A stretch of DNA of 64,000 nucleotides from DSBN01 sp041686355 (GCA_041686355.1 JAWLDZ010000002.1:33254-97253), one strand, 5' to 3'; positions 1-9,550 are shown, numbered from the stretch's first letter. Notes: generated from the sequence alone by a model not told the origin. Numbers and translations are program-made.

Positions 1-1352
1 TGCTCGTACCAGATAGATACTGCCCATTCAGTGGTATGAAAAATGCTTTCCGGTGAGAGGTCCTTGAACATAAAGCCGGTGCCAAGTCCGGTTTCTTGGT
101 TGTAGTTTTCAACAGTGTCTGCAAGCCCCCCAGTTTCACGGACAATCGGCAGGGTGCCGTAACGGAGGGAGTAAATCTGGTTCAATCCGCAAGGTTCATA
201 ACGGCTGGGCATAAGAAAAAAATCGGAACCCGCCTCTATCTGATGGGCGAGGGAATCACTAAAAGTTGTCTTAACTTTTAAGTTCGGAAGAAGACGCTGA
301 AGATTCAGCAGCTCCTCTTCGAGCCATTTTTCTCCGGTACCCAACACCACTACTTGTACCGACATCTCCCGGCATATTCGCTTTAACGCTCCCCGATGAG
401 GATCGCAGAGCTCATAAAAGCCTTTTTGAGCAGCAAGCCTGCTTACCAGCCCGATCAGGGGAACCCCTGAATCTACAGGAAGTCCAACCTTTTTTTGCAT
501 ATGCGCTTTTGCAGCCGCTTTACCGGTGAGGTCATCGGCTGAATAGGGTTTAGGCAGATGAGGATCGTTCTTTGGATCCCACTCCTCATAATCGACCCCG
601 TTCAAAATACCATAGAGGGATGAATTGCGTTCACGCAGGAGCTGTTCCATTCCGTGGCCGAACTCTTCGGTTTGTATCTCCCTGGCGTAGGTGGGCGAGA
701 CCGTGGTGATTGCATCTGCATTCAGAATACCACATTTCATATAGTTCAGTGCTGTTTCGACTTTTGGTACTTCCTGGCTGCAGGTTTCCCAGCTGAGTTG
801 GCTTGTGTGAAGGTCATGTTTCGAGAAAATTCCCTGATAACCGATATTGTGAATTGTGAAAATACCACGACTGTGTTGAAACTCGGATTCGGACTCGAAC
901 TCCCGCAAGTAGGCGTTTACTAAAGCTGTCTGCCAATCGTGACTGTGGAAAATATCTGGATACCAGTTGAGACTTCGACAAAGCGGAAATACCGCGCGGC
1001 TTAAAAGGGCAAAGCGGTAATGGTTGTCGCGATAAGTATGATTTCCGTTTTCTCCGTAATAGCCAATCCGGGTTGAGAAGGCGGGATGTTCGATAAAATA
1101 GACCGGAACCTCTGAATTCGGAAAATAGCCTTGCAGTACGATGCATTTTTCCTGAGTAAAACGTATGGGAACTGAAAGAGTTGCTGCAGCTGGAGTGAGC
1201 TTTTCTATGGAAATGGAGGCATACCTAGGTATTACCACTCGTACATCATGGCCAAGGTGAGACAATTTTTTTGATAGGGAGTTAACAATATCGGCCAAAC
1301 CACCGGTTTTAGCAAAAGGCACCGCTTCACTTGCAATCATACATATTTTCAT
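1..1352 (-). CDS. glgA: Glycogen synthase (ADP-glucose type), 5' part, cut by window edge
   Basis: Transfers glucose from ADP-glucose to the growing alpha-1,4-glucan in the cytoplasm (GT5). About 450 codons are present and the gene runs off the left edge; the family is usually 470-490 residues, so only the last part is missing. The N-terminus MKICMIASEAVPFAKTGGLA holds the KTGGL nucleotide-sugar loop, and the C-terminal part reads PSRYEPCGLNQIYSLRYG, the GT5 E-x7-E type region, followed by RETGGLADTV. The frame was checked at both ends and is the same. The start ATG follows a GGGG-type ribosome site. It lies 14 bp after the GNAT gene in the same direction, so it is probably last in the trxB-GH3-GNAT-glgA run. 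Confidence 0.93.
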   Translation of the reverse strand, partial: MKICMIASEAVPFAKTGGLADIVNSLSKKLSHLGHDVRVVIPRYASISIEKLTPAAATLSVPIRFTQEKCIVLQGYFPNSEVPVYFIEHPAFSTRIGYYGENGNHTYRDNHYRFALLSRAVFPLCRSLNWYPDIFHSHDWQTALVNAYLREFESESEFQHSRGIFTIHNIGYQGIFSKHDLHTSQLSWETCSQEVPKVETALNYMKCGILNADAITTVSPTYAREIQTEEFGHGMEQLLRERNSSLYGILNGVDYEEWDPKNDPHLPKPYSADDLTGKAAAKAHMQKKVGLPVDSGVPLIGLVSRLAAQKGFYELCDPHRGALKRICREMSVQVVVLGTGEKWLEEELLNLQRLLPNLKVKTTFSDSLAHQIEAGSDFFLMPSRYEPCGLNQIYSLRYGTLPIVRETGGLADTVENYNQETGLGTGFMFKDLSPESIFHTTEWAVSIWYE

Positions 1353-1366
1353 AATAACCCCGCTTT

Positions 1367-2266
1367 CTATATGCTAGTATAGGATATCTGATAACGACCA
1401 ATTATGTCAAAATTTAAACGACGATAAAGCTGTATTGCCGAGGGGTTACTAGTCCTGACAAACAGTACTGCGTTTCTGTCGGATACCTGTATTTCTTCGA
1501 TCAATCGGTGCATGAGCGCTCGGGCAACTCCATGTCCACGGTATTCGGGTGTGGTAAAGACTCCACCAATCTGGGTATGATTGATGCCAATAGCGTTGGT
1601 TCCTGCTTTCGCGATAGGAACTCCATTGAGACTTGCAAAAAGAACTTTTTGACTTTCTACGACTTTGCGAAAGTGAAGCATATATGCGGCAGAATTAAAG
1701 CGTTCCGGGTGTACCACTACCTCCTCATACTGGTATGCTTTTTCAAGTGGAAATATGTTCTTTATCTGTTTTTCAGTAAGGTAGTGTATTTGGATTTTCA
1801 CTGGTATTGAAAGTGAAGCGAGGGGCCGCTGTTTTGGTCGAAGCATCAAATAATGGGAACGATAGGTATCTATTGCTTCGCGAAGATGGGGTTCGTACTG
1901 CCTCACGGTGCTCTCCATTCCTATCACGCAATAAATCCTACGAACGTAACGGTAGATCTGAGTGAGCAAAGGCAGCAACTGTTCTGCAGTTAGGGGGTTT
2001 CCTTCTTCATGAACAGGAATTACAAGTCCTTTAGAAGTGACCAGCACCGCCGCACAGACCCTGGCTGTCTCGTAGGACTTTTGAGGTCCGTGGGAGTTCG
2101 ACGGGACATCTTTCCCAATATACAGTGCCGCCTCACGGGGTGGCGGTAATTCCGGTCGGTTGTTGTTCAACAGCCGGGAGGTAAAATTAACACACACATA
2201 TTCATGGGGCAGAATGAATCGGATGAGTTCGTAAAAATTATCCTGAGTGACCCGCTGCCATATCAC
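1367..2266 (-). CDS. GNAT family N-acetyltransferase
   Basis: 299 residues. The C-terminal third is a recognisable GNAT fold: VFTTPEYRGHGVARAL at about residues 236-251 is the acetyl-CoA pyrophosphate-binding motif (R-G-x-G-x-A), and LYRRLNFDIIG at 280-290 is the usual final strand. The first ~150 residues are not recognised and may hold a second degenerate GNAT-like or substrate-binding domain. No signal peptide or membrane segment is visible, so it should be cytoplasmic. It starts 2 bp after the GH3 stop and ends 14 bp before glgA, so it is very likely co-transcribed with both. The acetyl acceptor cannot be told from sequence. Confidence 0.85.
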   Translation of the reverse strand: MIWQRVTQDNFYELIRFILPHEYVCVNFTSRLLNNNRPELPPPREAALYIGKDVPSNSHGPQKSYETARVCAAVLVTSKGLVIPVHEEGNPLTAEQLLPLLTQIYRYVRRIYCVIGMESTVRQYEPHLREAIDTYRSHYLMLRPKQRPLASLSIPVKIQIHYLTEKQIKNIFPLEKAYQYEEVVVHPERFNSAAYMLHFRKVVESQKVLFASLNGVPIAKAGTNAIGINHTQIGGVFTTPEYRGHGVARALMHRLIEEIQVSDRNAVLFVRTSNPSAIQLYRRLNFDIIGRYQISYTSI

Positions 2267-2268
2267 GG

Positions 2269-3996
2269 TTATTCCCTTTCTTCTCCATGCATAAAGATGG
2301 GTACTCTTCCAGTAGCAGAAATCATCCCCTTAAGTGCGGCAAAACCGGCGGTGAAGGAATCGCGCCCGGTGCCGTAAATAGCTAAGCCGGTATCTATCCA
2401 GGGAATAGTGCGCAAGTATACCGGAGTAAGGACCGATAGTACGATAACCTTGGCTTCGACCCCTTCAAGGCTGCGAAGGACTTCGGCACTGTTTGGGTTT
2501 GCAAGGCAGTAAATAATGGTGTCGTAGCGGGAGGCACGCGCCTTCAACTCTGAAATATGCTGCTCGTCGGCTATAAAGAAAGGCGAGTATGGAAAGTAGT
2601 ATGTGTCGGCTTTCGGGTAATAGCTGCGCCCTACCGAGAGAAAAGTATTCAGCTGGCCGGCCAGCAGAATTTTGTTATTCTCCCCGGATAAAGGAATATT
2701 GCCGTCATTGATAATGGAAACACTTCGCCCGGCTTGGTTAAAAAAGAACTCCTGGCTGTCTTGCGAGGGAATGGAGGTGGGAATTGCCCCTGGGTCGGGA
2801 TCCATAGGAACTGCTTCAGGACCCTTTAAATAGCGAAGCTTTGTCAACAATACTCTACGTACGGAATCCTCAATCTGGGTTCTAAACTTAGGGTTTTCTT
2901 GTAATTCCTCGTACAAAAGGTTCCAAGTCTGCTGATACATATCAAAATCATGGGAAATCATAATCATATCATTGCCGGCCTTCAAAGCCTGGAGACACGC
3001 ATCCGCGATGCTGTTTCCGTTTTGAAGTGCCCCATGCATTCGCATATCATCGGTAATTATTATTCCTTCAAACCCCATTTTATCGCGAACTAGTGTACGT
3101 AAAAAATAGGCTGAAAGTGAGGCTGGGGTGTTCTCATCGATGATTTTCGGAAAAGCGAGGTGGGCACTCATAAGTCCTGGTAATCCTTCTCGAAATAAAA
3201 AGCGATACGGTAACAGGTCTTCTGCCCAAAGAGTGTCAAAATCACTTTGAATAACCGGGAGCGTGCCGTGGGAGTCTTCGGTGGCCTTTCCATGTCCCGG
3301 AAAGTGTTTAGCTGTACATACGATTCCGCTGTCCTCCATGCCATGGTAATAGGCCACCCCGAGTTGGGCGGTAGTCAGAGGGTCTTCAGCGAATGCCCGT
3401 GGACCGATTACATGGGCATTTGCATCACCATATACATCGACGGTGGGAGCAAAGTTCATATTGATGCCCAAGCTTCTGAGTTCTTTACCAATGTATAGTC
3501 CTGTGTAGTAGGCATCGTAGGGTAGACCTGTGGCACCAATTGCAAGATTTCCGGGAGTGATGGAGGTCTCTCCCTTAATATGGCGTACCCATCCCCCTTC
3601 CTGGTCGGTTGCAATAAACAGGGGTATCTGTAGCCTGCTTTCCAATGCGGCACTTTGTAGAGCACCAACGCTTTGGGCCAGTTCCTGCAGATTTTCTGCA
3701 TTCCAACCAAAAATTTTAATCCCGCCGATATGCTTGTTCTTAATCCAGTCTAAAATTTCCGTAGATGGGGAACGACCAAAGTAACCTAATAGGAACACCT
3801 GCCCCAGGAGTTCCTCATCACTCATTGAAGCAAGCATCCGGTCGGCGTGCATTTTGAGGTTTTGTGTGCTGCTATCATTACCACCGGGGGATGAAAAAAA
3901 ATGGGGAACCGACCACACCGGGTCGGCTCCGCTTATAAAAGTAAAAAAAATAATGGTTATAAAAAGATGTCTTATAAAAGATGCTATCTGCACCAT
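2269..3996 (-). CDS. Glycoside hydrolase family 3, beta-N-acetylhexosaminidase (NagZ-like), exported
   Basis: 575 residues with an N-terminal hydrophobic segment (residues 8-24) that looks like a signal peptide or anchor, so it probably acts in the periplasm. The GH3 catalytic domain shows DQEGGWV (131-137), KHFPGHG (230-236) followed by DSH (241-243), the Asp-His acid/base signature of the NagZ subfamily, and ITDDM (314-318) carrying the nucleophile Asp. It is longer than the cytoplasmic NagZ (~340 residues); the extra ~200 C-terminal residues resemble the GH3 C-terminal alpha/beta domain. Role inferred: release of beta-linked N-acetylhexosamine from peptidoglycan or other glycans. It sits 22 bp after trxB and 2 bp before the GNAT gene. 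Confidence 0.87.
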   Translation of the reverse strand: MVQIASFIRHLFITIIFFTFISGADPVWSVPHFFSSPGGNDSSTQNLKMHADRMLASMSDEELLGQVFLLGYFGRSPSTEILDWIKNKHIGGIKIFGWNAENLQELAQSVGALQSAALESRLQIPLFIATDQEGGWVRHIKGETSITPGNLAIGATGLPYDAYYTGLYIGKELRSLGINMNFAPTVDVYGDANAHVIGPRAFAEDPLTTAQLGVAYYHGMEDSGIVCTAKHFPGHGKATEDSHGTLPVIQSDFDTLWAEDLLPYRFLFREGLPGLMSAHLAFPKIIDENTPASLSAYFLRTLVRDKMGFEGIIITDDMRMHGALQNGNSIADACLQALKAGNDMIMISHDFDMYQQTWNLLYEELQENPKFRTQIEDSVRRVLLTKLRYLKGPEAVPMDPDPGAIPTSIPSQDSQEFFFNQAGRSVSIINDGNIPLSGENNKILLAGQLNTFLSVGRSYYPKADTYYFPYSPFFIADEQHISELKARASRYDTIIYCLANPNSAEVLRSLEGVEAKVIVLSVLTPVYLRTIPWIDTGLAIYGTGRDSFTAGFAALKGMISATGRVPIFMHGEERE

Positions 3997-4018
3997 CTGC
4001 GCCTGCTAAAAAAGAAGT

Positions 4019-4954
4019 TTATTCGTATGCTTCCCCTTTTATAGCATCGATTCGTTGGGACGCGCAATGGGTGGCTATTGCGCCTTCACCGGCGGCCACT
4101 ACTAATTGCCGAAATGGTGATGAACGTACATCTCCAGCTGCGTACAAACCAGGTTTTTCAGTTTCCATATTCTGATCGGTAACAATATAACCTGCTTCAT
4201 CTTTCTTTACATCCGGTACAAGTGAAGTTTGAGGAATTGAACCTATAAATACAAAAACTGCATCCATCTCCTCTTCATAGGTTTCACCACTGGTGTTGTC
4301 TTCCAATACAACCCCTTCGACCTTCATTCCACCCTTAATCTCCCGAATCTCGGTGTTATAACGAACCTCAATATTTGGATTTTTAATTACACGATCCGCC
4401 AAGGATCGCTGTGCTCGGAGTTTATCTCGACGATGAATCATGATGACCTTATCGGTGAGGTTCGCCAGAAAACTGGCCTCGTCGCAAGCCGCATCGCCGC
4501 CGCCGACAACCAGCATTTTTTTATTCTTAAAAAAGGGTCCGTCACAGGTGGCACAGTAGGAGACACCTCGACCGGCAAACTCTTTTTCACCGGGAACATT
4601 GATTTTACGGTGTTGGGCACCTGTGGTAAGTATTACGGCATGGGTGGTGTATGTACCCTTGCTAGTTTCGATACTGTAGATTTCACCCTCCTTAGTAATA
4701 GATTTCGCTGTTCCTATAAGAAAATTTGCGCCAAAGTTCTTGGCTTGGTTCTCTAATAACATGGCAAATTCGGCGCCGTTAATTGGATCGGGAAATCCTG
4801 GGTAGTTCTCTAAATCTCCGATAATAAGGCACTGCCCGCCGGCGGCCATCTCTTCAATTACCAGTACATCCAAATTGGCCCGGGCTGCATATTGGGCAGC
4901 ACTAAGACCGGCAGCTCCACCGCCGATAATGATCAGATCCTTATCAACTTGCAT
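4019..4954 (-). CDS. trxB: Thioredoxin-disulfide reductase
   Basis: 311 residues, typical TrxB length. Reduces thioredoxin using NADPH and FAD. FAD-binding GGGAAGLSAA at 11-20, redox-active CATC at Cys134/Cys137, and NADPH-binding GGGDAACDEA at 151-160; the C-terminal AAGDVR FAD motif is also present. The start ATG is preceded by AAGGAGG. A promoter with TTGATT-17-TATATT lies upstream, so this is probably the first gene of the trxB-GH3-GNAT-glgA run. Confidence 0.96.
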   Translation of the reverse strand: MQVDKDLIIIGGGAAGLSAAQYAARANLDVLVIEEMAAGGQCLIIGDLENYPGFPDPINGAEFAMLLENQAKNFGANFLIGTAKSITKEGEIYSIETSKGTYTTHAVILTTGAQHRKINVPGEKEFAGRGVSYCATCDGPFFKNKKMLVVGGGDAACDEASFLANLTDKVIMIHRRDKLRAQRSLADRVIKNPNIEVRYNTEIREIKGGMKVEGVVLEDNTSGETYEEEMDAVFVFIGSIPQTSLVPDVKKDEAGYIVTDQNMETEKPGLYAAGDVRSSPFRQLVVAAGEGAIATHCASQRIDAIKGEAYE

Positions 4955-5008
4955 TCGTATCCTCCTTAGAATAGTGACGACATTGTAATAAATCTTCAGT
5001 GTTATCCT

Positions 5009-5037
5009 AATATAAGAAAACTTTTATTTAGAATCAA
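5009..5037 (-). promoter_or_regulatory. Sigma-70-type promoter of trxB
   Basis: On the minus strand TTGATT (5037-5032), a 17-bp spacer and TATATT (5014-5009) stand about 55 bp before the trxB start. Spacing is ideal and four or more bases match in each box. It is back to back with the sigma-28-type promoter of flgN. Confidence 0.6.
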
Positions 5038-5107
5038 GCCTTATCTTTAGTACAAAGTAATACCTTAAGGAACAGCTTAGAACAATCGATCGAATTAACA
5101 GTTTTAT

Positions 5108-5134
5108 TAAACTCTCAATAATTGAGGCCGATGA
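5108..5134 (+). promoter_or_regulatory. Sigma-28 (FliA) promoter of the flgN-flgK-flgL-fliW-csrA operon
   Basis: TAAA at 5108-5111, exactly 15 bp, then GCCGATGA at 5127-5134. The enterobacterial FliA consensus is TAAA-N15-GCCGATAA, so only one base of the -10 box differs. Transcription would begin near 5140, just before the AGGAG ribosome site (5142-5146) and the flgN ATG at 5156. This would make the hook-junction genes and csrA/fliW late flagellar genes. Confidence 0.75.
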
Positions 5135-5155
5135 TAGAAACAGGAGTATATAAGA

Positions 5156-5647
5156 ATGAAAACGGCGGTACATCTATCACACATTTTGCAGCAGGAAGTC
5201 GATGGTTTTACATCTGCCATCGAACGGGCTGAGACCATTCGCTCCAGTATTTTTCGTCATGATTGGAAACAACTAACAGAGTCACTGGAGAAGATGGAGA
5301 AGCTTTCGGGATATTTGACGGCTCTTGAAAAAGAGAGGATGCATGTATTTGAAAAACTTCGGAATGAAGTGAAAGCAGGGCCTACGGACGGTTTTTACAC
5401 CGTAGTGGTGCAACTGCCGAAGGATGAGCAAGATCAGGTGTCCGAGCTGTTTAGAAAACTGAAAAGTCAGGTTTTGCAGCTACAGGGAGTAGTATGGTCG
5501 ATAGATGCATATACTCGCAGTATTTCAACTACCATCTATGATATTCTCCAGGAAATCTTTCCGCATAAGCGGGGAACAATGTATTCAAAATCGGGTAAAA
5601 AATGCAGTACCGATAATGATCCGTTGGTAGTAAACCACCAGCTCTAA
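5156..5647 (+). CDS. flgN: Flagellar export chaperone FlgN-like
   Basis: 163 residues, all-helical and rich in Glu/Lys/Gln, with no membrane segment. Position directly before flgK (18 bp gap) and size fit FlgN, the cytoplasmic chaperone that holds FlgK and FlgL before export. Sequence similarity in this family is weak, so the call rests mainly on gene context and composition. It is the first gene after the sigma-28-type promoter. AGGAG stands 9 bp before the ATG. Confidence 0.7.
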   Translation: MKTAVHLSHILQQEVDGFTSAIERAETIRSSIFRHDWKQLTESLEKMEKLSGYLTALEKERMHVFEKLRNEVKAGPTDGFYTVVVQLPKDEQDQVSELFRKLKSQVLQLQGVVWSIDAYTRSISTTIYDILQEIFPHKRGTMYSKSGKKCSTDNDPLVVNHQL

Positions 5648-5665
5648 GCGGTAAGGAGGTACCGA

Positions 5666-7543
5666 ATGAATTCAACTTTTGCGGGAATTGAAATGGGTAA
5701 GCGAAGTCTCGTTACTCATACTACAGCAATGACTACCGTCGGGCACAACCTCGGAAACGCCGCGAAGGACGGTTATAGCCGGCAGCGTGTAGAAATGAAA
5801 GCATTTGACCCGATTTATATGCCTGGATTAAACCGGGAGGAAACCGCCGGACAATTGGGCCAAGGAGTTACTGCCGATAAAATCGAAAGAATTCACGATA
5901 AAATTCTGGAAGGCCGGATTGTCAAGCAGGCCAACGGTGAGGGATATTGGAAAACGCGTGATAAATATGTACTGATGATGGAGCAGGTCTATAACGAACC
6001 GGGAGATATTTCGGTGAGGGCTCAGATGGACCAGTTCTGGGATTCATGGCAGGAGCTTTCCATGTATCCGGAACAGACTTCCGCACGCCACTCCGTTTTG
6101 GAACGCGGCAAAAGCTTAATTGAAGGAATCCATCGCAGGTATGAGGGGCTAAGTGAAATCCGCGAGATGCTGGAACAGGAGGTGCAGGGTACCGTTCAGC
6201 GAATCAATTCCACCCTCGCTGAAGTATCTGAAATAAACGAGCAAATTGTAAAAATAGAAGCGATGGGGGATAACCCGAACGACCTGCTCGATCAAAGAGA
6301 CCGGCTTGTAAACAGACTCTCATCGCTGGTGGATATATCAGTAAGTGGGCGCGATCCGGATGAGTTTACCATTCATAGCGGCGGTATGCACCTGCTGCAG
6401 GGTCGAGTTGCGAATTATTTGTCCGCCGAACCAAATACACAGAACGAAGGGTATTCTGATGTGGTGTGGCGTGAGAGCGGGGAGGAGTTCCTCCCTCGTG
6501 GTGGTGAGCTGGCAGGATATCTTGAACTGCGGGATGATGATGTTCGAGAGGAAATTCAAGGTCTCGACATGATGACCATCAATTTTACCGATATGGTGAA
6601 TAGTATACATCGTGATGCTTACGGCAAGAACGGAAAGACCGGTCAGGATTTTTTTACTGAATGGCCCTTTGTAAACAATGTATCGGGAAATTACGATAGA
6701 AGCGGGGATGGCGAGTTCGACTCCACCTATCTGTTTCGTATTACCGGCAGCAATAGTTTAGACCCTCAGCAGCAGATCGGTTTGGAAGGCACAATCTCAT
6801 TGTCCGGACCTCAAGGGAACGTTGAAATTGACTATAACTCAACCGATACGGTCGAGGAGCTCGTGAGCCGCATAAATACCTCCGGATCTGAAGTAGTTGC
6901 TCGCTTAGATAGAAACGGGCGGCTCGACTTAAAGGCTTCCCCGGCAGCGGAAGTGGAAAATCCCGACTTTGTTATACGGCATATAGAAGATTCCGGGCAG
7001 TTCCTCGCCGGGTATTCCGGTGTCTTAACTGAAACTGGTGATGCCGGAGCTTATGATTGGGAACAGGCAGATGCGGTAACCGCACTTCGTGGAGAGGGGG
7101 TTGATTATTCGGTTGCCCCGCTCTCACACCCCGCCGGCTGGACCGAGCTTAATCCGGCAATTGCGAATGATCCAGACAGTATCGCAGCAGGCTTTGGAAA
7201 AAATGGAGAGGTTGCAGATTCCGGTAGTGGAGATGCCGCTTTAGCCATTGCCCAGCTTCGGAACGGGGATGTGATGGTTGGCAAGTACAGGGGTTTCAAC
7301 GATTATTTTTCACAAGCAGTTACTAAGGTCGGCTTGAAGGGTGAAGCTGCCGATCGAGCTTATGAAACGGAACAAGAGATAATGCAGGAGTTGAAGGGGA
7401 TGAAAGACTCCATCTCTGGAGTAAACATTGATGAAGAACTTTCGCAGATGATAAAATTTCAGCACGGTTATGCGGCGGCTTCTAAATACATCTCGCAGGT
7501 AAACCAGATGCTGGATACTATCATTAACCGGATGGGAGTATAA
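5666..7543 (+). CDS. flgK: Flagellar hook-associated protein 1 (hook-filament junction)
   Basis: 625 residues. The N-terminus has the D0 helix of the FlgK/FlgE family, with TVGHNLGNAAKDGYSRQRV in place of the usual ANNIANxxTxGYSRQ block, and the C-terminus SKYISQVNQMLDTIINRMGV is the matching D0 heptad helix. The middle is the variable exposed domain. FlgK joins the hook to the FlaB filament; in spirochaetes this is in the periplasm. AAGGAGG precedes the ATG. flgL starts 4 bp after its stop. Confidence 0.95.
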   Translation: MNSTFAGIEMGKRSLVTHTTAMTTVGHNLGNAAKDGYSRQRVEMKAFDPIYMPGLNREETAGQLGQGVTADKIERIHDKILEGRIVKQANGEGYWKTRDKYVLMMEQVYNEPGDISVRAQMDQFWDSWQELSMYPEQTSARHSVLERGKSLIEGIHRRYEGLSEIREMLEQEVQGTVQRINSTLAEVSEINEQIVKIEAMGDNPNDLLDQRDRLVNRLSSLVDISVSGRDPDEFTIHSGGMHLLQGRVANYLSAEPNTQNEGYSDVVWRESGEEFLPRGGELAGYLELRDDDVREEIQGLDMMTINFTDMVNSIHRDAYGKNGKTGQDFFTEWPFVNNVSGNYDRSGDGEFDSTYLFRITGSNSLDPQQQIGLEGTISLSGPQGNVEIDYNSTDTVEELVSRINTSGSEVVARLDRNGRLDLKASPAAEVENPDFVIRHIEDSGQFLAGYSGVLTETGDAGAYDWEQADAVTALRGEGVDYSVAPLSHPAGWTELNPAIANDPDSIAAGFGKNGEVADSGSGDAALAIAQLRNGDVMVGKYRGFNDYFSQAVTKVGLKGEAADRAYETEQEIMQELKGMKDSISGVNIDEELSQMIKFQHGYAAASKYISQVNQMLDTIINRMGV

Positions 7544-7547
7544 TTAG

Positions 7548-8792
7548 ATGGAACGAATTAGCAGCAATATGAGTATTAACGACATGCAGTATCAGCTTAA
7601 TAAGCGTAATCAAAACTTGTATGATCTAAACAACCAAATGTCAACCCAAAGTAGGGTGAATAATTTGCGGGATGACCCATTAGCTGCAGGGCACTCCACT
7701 AGGTATTTGTCACGGATAACCCATCTTGAACGGTATGCAAAAAATGCAGAACGGATTAAGAGTGAGCACCGGGTAGCCGAAGGGTACATGAAAAGCGCTA
7801 ACAGCATTTTACACCGCGTGCGAGAATTAGCTGTACAGGGTGCCAACGACACATATACTAAATCCGACAAACAGGCGATGGGGCAGGAGATCAATCAACT
7901 GCTGAACGAATTAATTGAGATAGGTAATGCCAGAAACGCAGATGGTACGACCATGTTCGGCGGAGACAAAACCTCAACCAATCCCTATCGGGTACTGCGA
8001 GGTACCATACCGGAAGCGGGGGGGCAGGTAGTTACTAATGTAGAATATAGGGGTTCAATTAAACCTTCGGTGGTAGAAATTGGACAGGGAAATTATATGA
8101 AAAAGCATTTTCCGGGAAATGAGGTACTTTGGGCTGAACAGCAGCAGGTATTTTCCGGTGTAAATGCTCAGAACTATGTGGTGGATACTGATACTTCAAT
8201 TCAAATAGACGGCGAGGAAATTGGATTAAATGCTGGTGATAATATCCATAACATCATTGCCAAAATTAACGATTCAAAGGCCCAAGTAAAAGCGAGCCTT
8301 GATCCGGTCAATAACTCCCTTGCGTTAACAACCACATCGCCCCATCAGTTATACCTACAGGATGCAGGCGAAGGCACTGTATTACAAGATCTGGGAGTAA
8401 TCACCGATATCGGAAAACCTCCATTTAATATAGCCTCGGATGCAAACTCTTCCGGCGGGTCCCTGTTTGATATGGTTATCCACCTTCGCGATAGACTCTA
8501 TGCGGGGGACACAATTGATATAGGGGGATCTGCCCTCAAGGGTATCGACCTGGCACAGGACAAACTGCTGTCGAGTATGTCGGAGCTTGGAGCACAGGAC
8601 GAAAGAATGCAGGTAGCCCTGCGTAGAATTGAACATGAGATTCCGGAACTGCAGGAACAGAACTCAAAAGAGGTTGACCTTGATTTTACCAAAGCAATTA
8701 CGGATTTGAAAGAACTCGAACAGGCACATAAAGCAGCTTTGGGAGCTGCAGGCCGCATTATGCAGCCTACGCTGCTGGATTTTCTTAGATAA
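7548..8792 (+). CDS. flgL: Flagellar hook-associated protein 3
   Basis: 414 residues. Flagellin-like N-terminus (MERISSNMSINDMQYQLNKR, then LRDDPLAAGHSTRY) and a C-terminal helix ending with AALGAAGRIMQPTLLDFLR. FlgL is the second junction protein between FlgK and the flagellin filament. It is longer than the enterobacterial protein (~317 residues) because of an enlarged middle domain. Only a weak ribosome site is visible, consistent with coupling to flgK 4 bp upstream. Confidence 0.93.
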   Translation: MERISSNMSINDMQYQLNKRNQNLYDLNNQMSTQSRVNNLRDDPLAAGHSTRYLSRITHLERYAKNAERIKSEHRVAEGYMKSANSILHRVRELAVQGANDTYTKSDKQAMGQEINQLLNELIEIGNARNADGTTMFGGDKTSTNPYRVLRGTIPEAGGQVVTNVEYRGSIKPSVVEIGQGNYMKKHFPGNEVLWAEQQQVFSGVNAQNYVVDTDTSIQIDGEEIGLNAGDNIHNIIAKINDSKAQVKASLDPVNNSLALTTTSPHQLYLQDAGEGTVLQDLGVITDIGKPPFNIASDANSSGGSLFDMVIHLRDRLYAGDTIDIGGSALKGIDLAQDKLLSSMSELGAQDERMQVALRRIEHEIPELQEQNSKEVDLDFTKAITDLKELEQAHKAALGAAGRIMQPTLLDFLR

Positions 8793-8825
8793 GTAGGATT
8801 AGACAAGAAGGATAGGTGAAGAAAT

Positions 8826-9281
8826 ATGAAGGTTAATACAAAGCCCTACGGACTAATAGATGTAGATGATCGACAGAAGATCCATTTCCCCTACGGCCTG
8901 CTTGGGTTTGAAAATCTGAAGAATTTTGTTCTTTTGGATGCTCTGCAGCAGCCGTTTTATTGGCTCCAATCCATGGAAGTACAGGAAATCGCATTTGTAC
9001 TTATCGATCCAACTATTTTCCGTCCCGATTATTCTCCGGATGCATCGTCTACAGACCTCGAAGCAATACAACTTACACCGAGATCCAAAGAAAACATGCT
9101 GGTTTTGACTATAGTTACTATACCGGACGAGCAGCGTGAGATGACGGCCAACCTTCAAGGTCCGCTGATAATTAACAGAGATTTGCATATTGGCCGGCAA
9201 TGTATAACAGAAAATGAAAACTGGAAAACACGGCATAAAATAATAGATGAGTTGTCACAAGTAAGGAACTCGGCATGTTGA
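8826..9281 (+). CDS. fliW: Flagellar assembly factor FliW
   Basis: 151 residues, the family's usual size. Shows IHFPYGLLGFENLKNFVLLD near the N-terminus and TNDEQREMTANLQGPLIIN-type core (here IPDEQREMTANLQGPLIIN) near residues 100-120, both hallmarks of FliW. In Bacillus subtilis FliW binds free flagellin and also sequesters CsrA, so that flagellin translation tracks export. Its last 7 bases overlap csrA, implying translational coupling of the antagonist pair. Confidence 0.94.
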   Translation: MKVNTKPYGLIDVDDRQKIHFPYGLLGFENLKNFVLLDALQQPFYWLQSMEVQEIAFVLIDPTIFRPDYSPDASSTDLEAIQLTPRSKENMLVLTIVTIPDEQREMTANLQGPLIINRDLHIGRQCITENENWKTRHKIIDELSQVRNSAC

Positions 9282-9550
9282 TACTCTCCCGCAAAAAAGA
9301 TGAAAGTATAATGATTGGTGACCAGATTGAAATCTCAGTGGTAGATATTAAGGGTGACCAAATAAAACTTGGTATAAAAGCCCCTCGCAATATAAAAGTA
9401 TACAGGCAGGAAGTGTTTACTGCAATTCAGCAAGAGAACCAGGCGGCGGCTAAAACCGGCACCCAACTGCCGGAAATCGATCTGCTTTCACAGGCGGGTG
9501 ATCGGAAAACTGTCCCAAATAAGACCTCTTCAGAAAACACGAAAGAATAA
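9275..9550 (+). CDS. csrA: Carbon storage regulator / translational repressor CsrA
   Basis: 91 residues; the first ~58 are the CsrA beta-barrel, MLILSRKKDESIMIGDQIEI through KLGIKAPRNIKVYRQEV, including the Arg of the PxxxxVxRxE RNA-binding motif. It is longer than E. coli CsrA (61 residues) by a polar, probably disordered tail. CsrA binds GGA motifs in mRNA leaders, often where they overlap the ribosome site. Its likely targets here are the two flaB leaders (17660-17750 and 18739-18900). Overlaps fliW by 7 bp and is convergent, 2 bp apart, with the HD-GYP gene. Confidence 0.95.
   Translation: MLILSRKKDESIMIGDQIEISVVDIKGDQIKLGIKAPRNIKVYRQEVFTAIQQENQAAAKTGTQLPEIDLLSQAGDRKTVPNKTSSENTKE

Noticed and set aside
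814..1146. 110-codon open frame on the minus strand
   Set aside because: It is a second frame inside glgA; the glgA frame gives the clear GT5 motifs and the shadow frame has no recognisable content.
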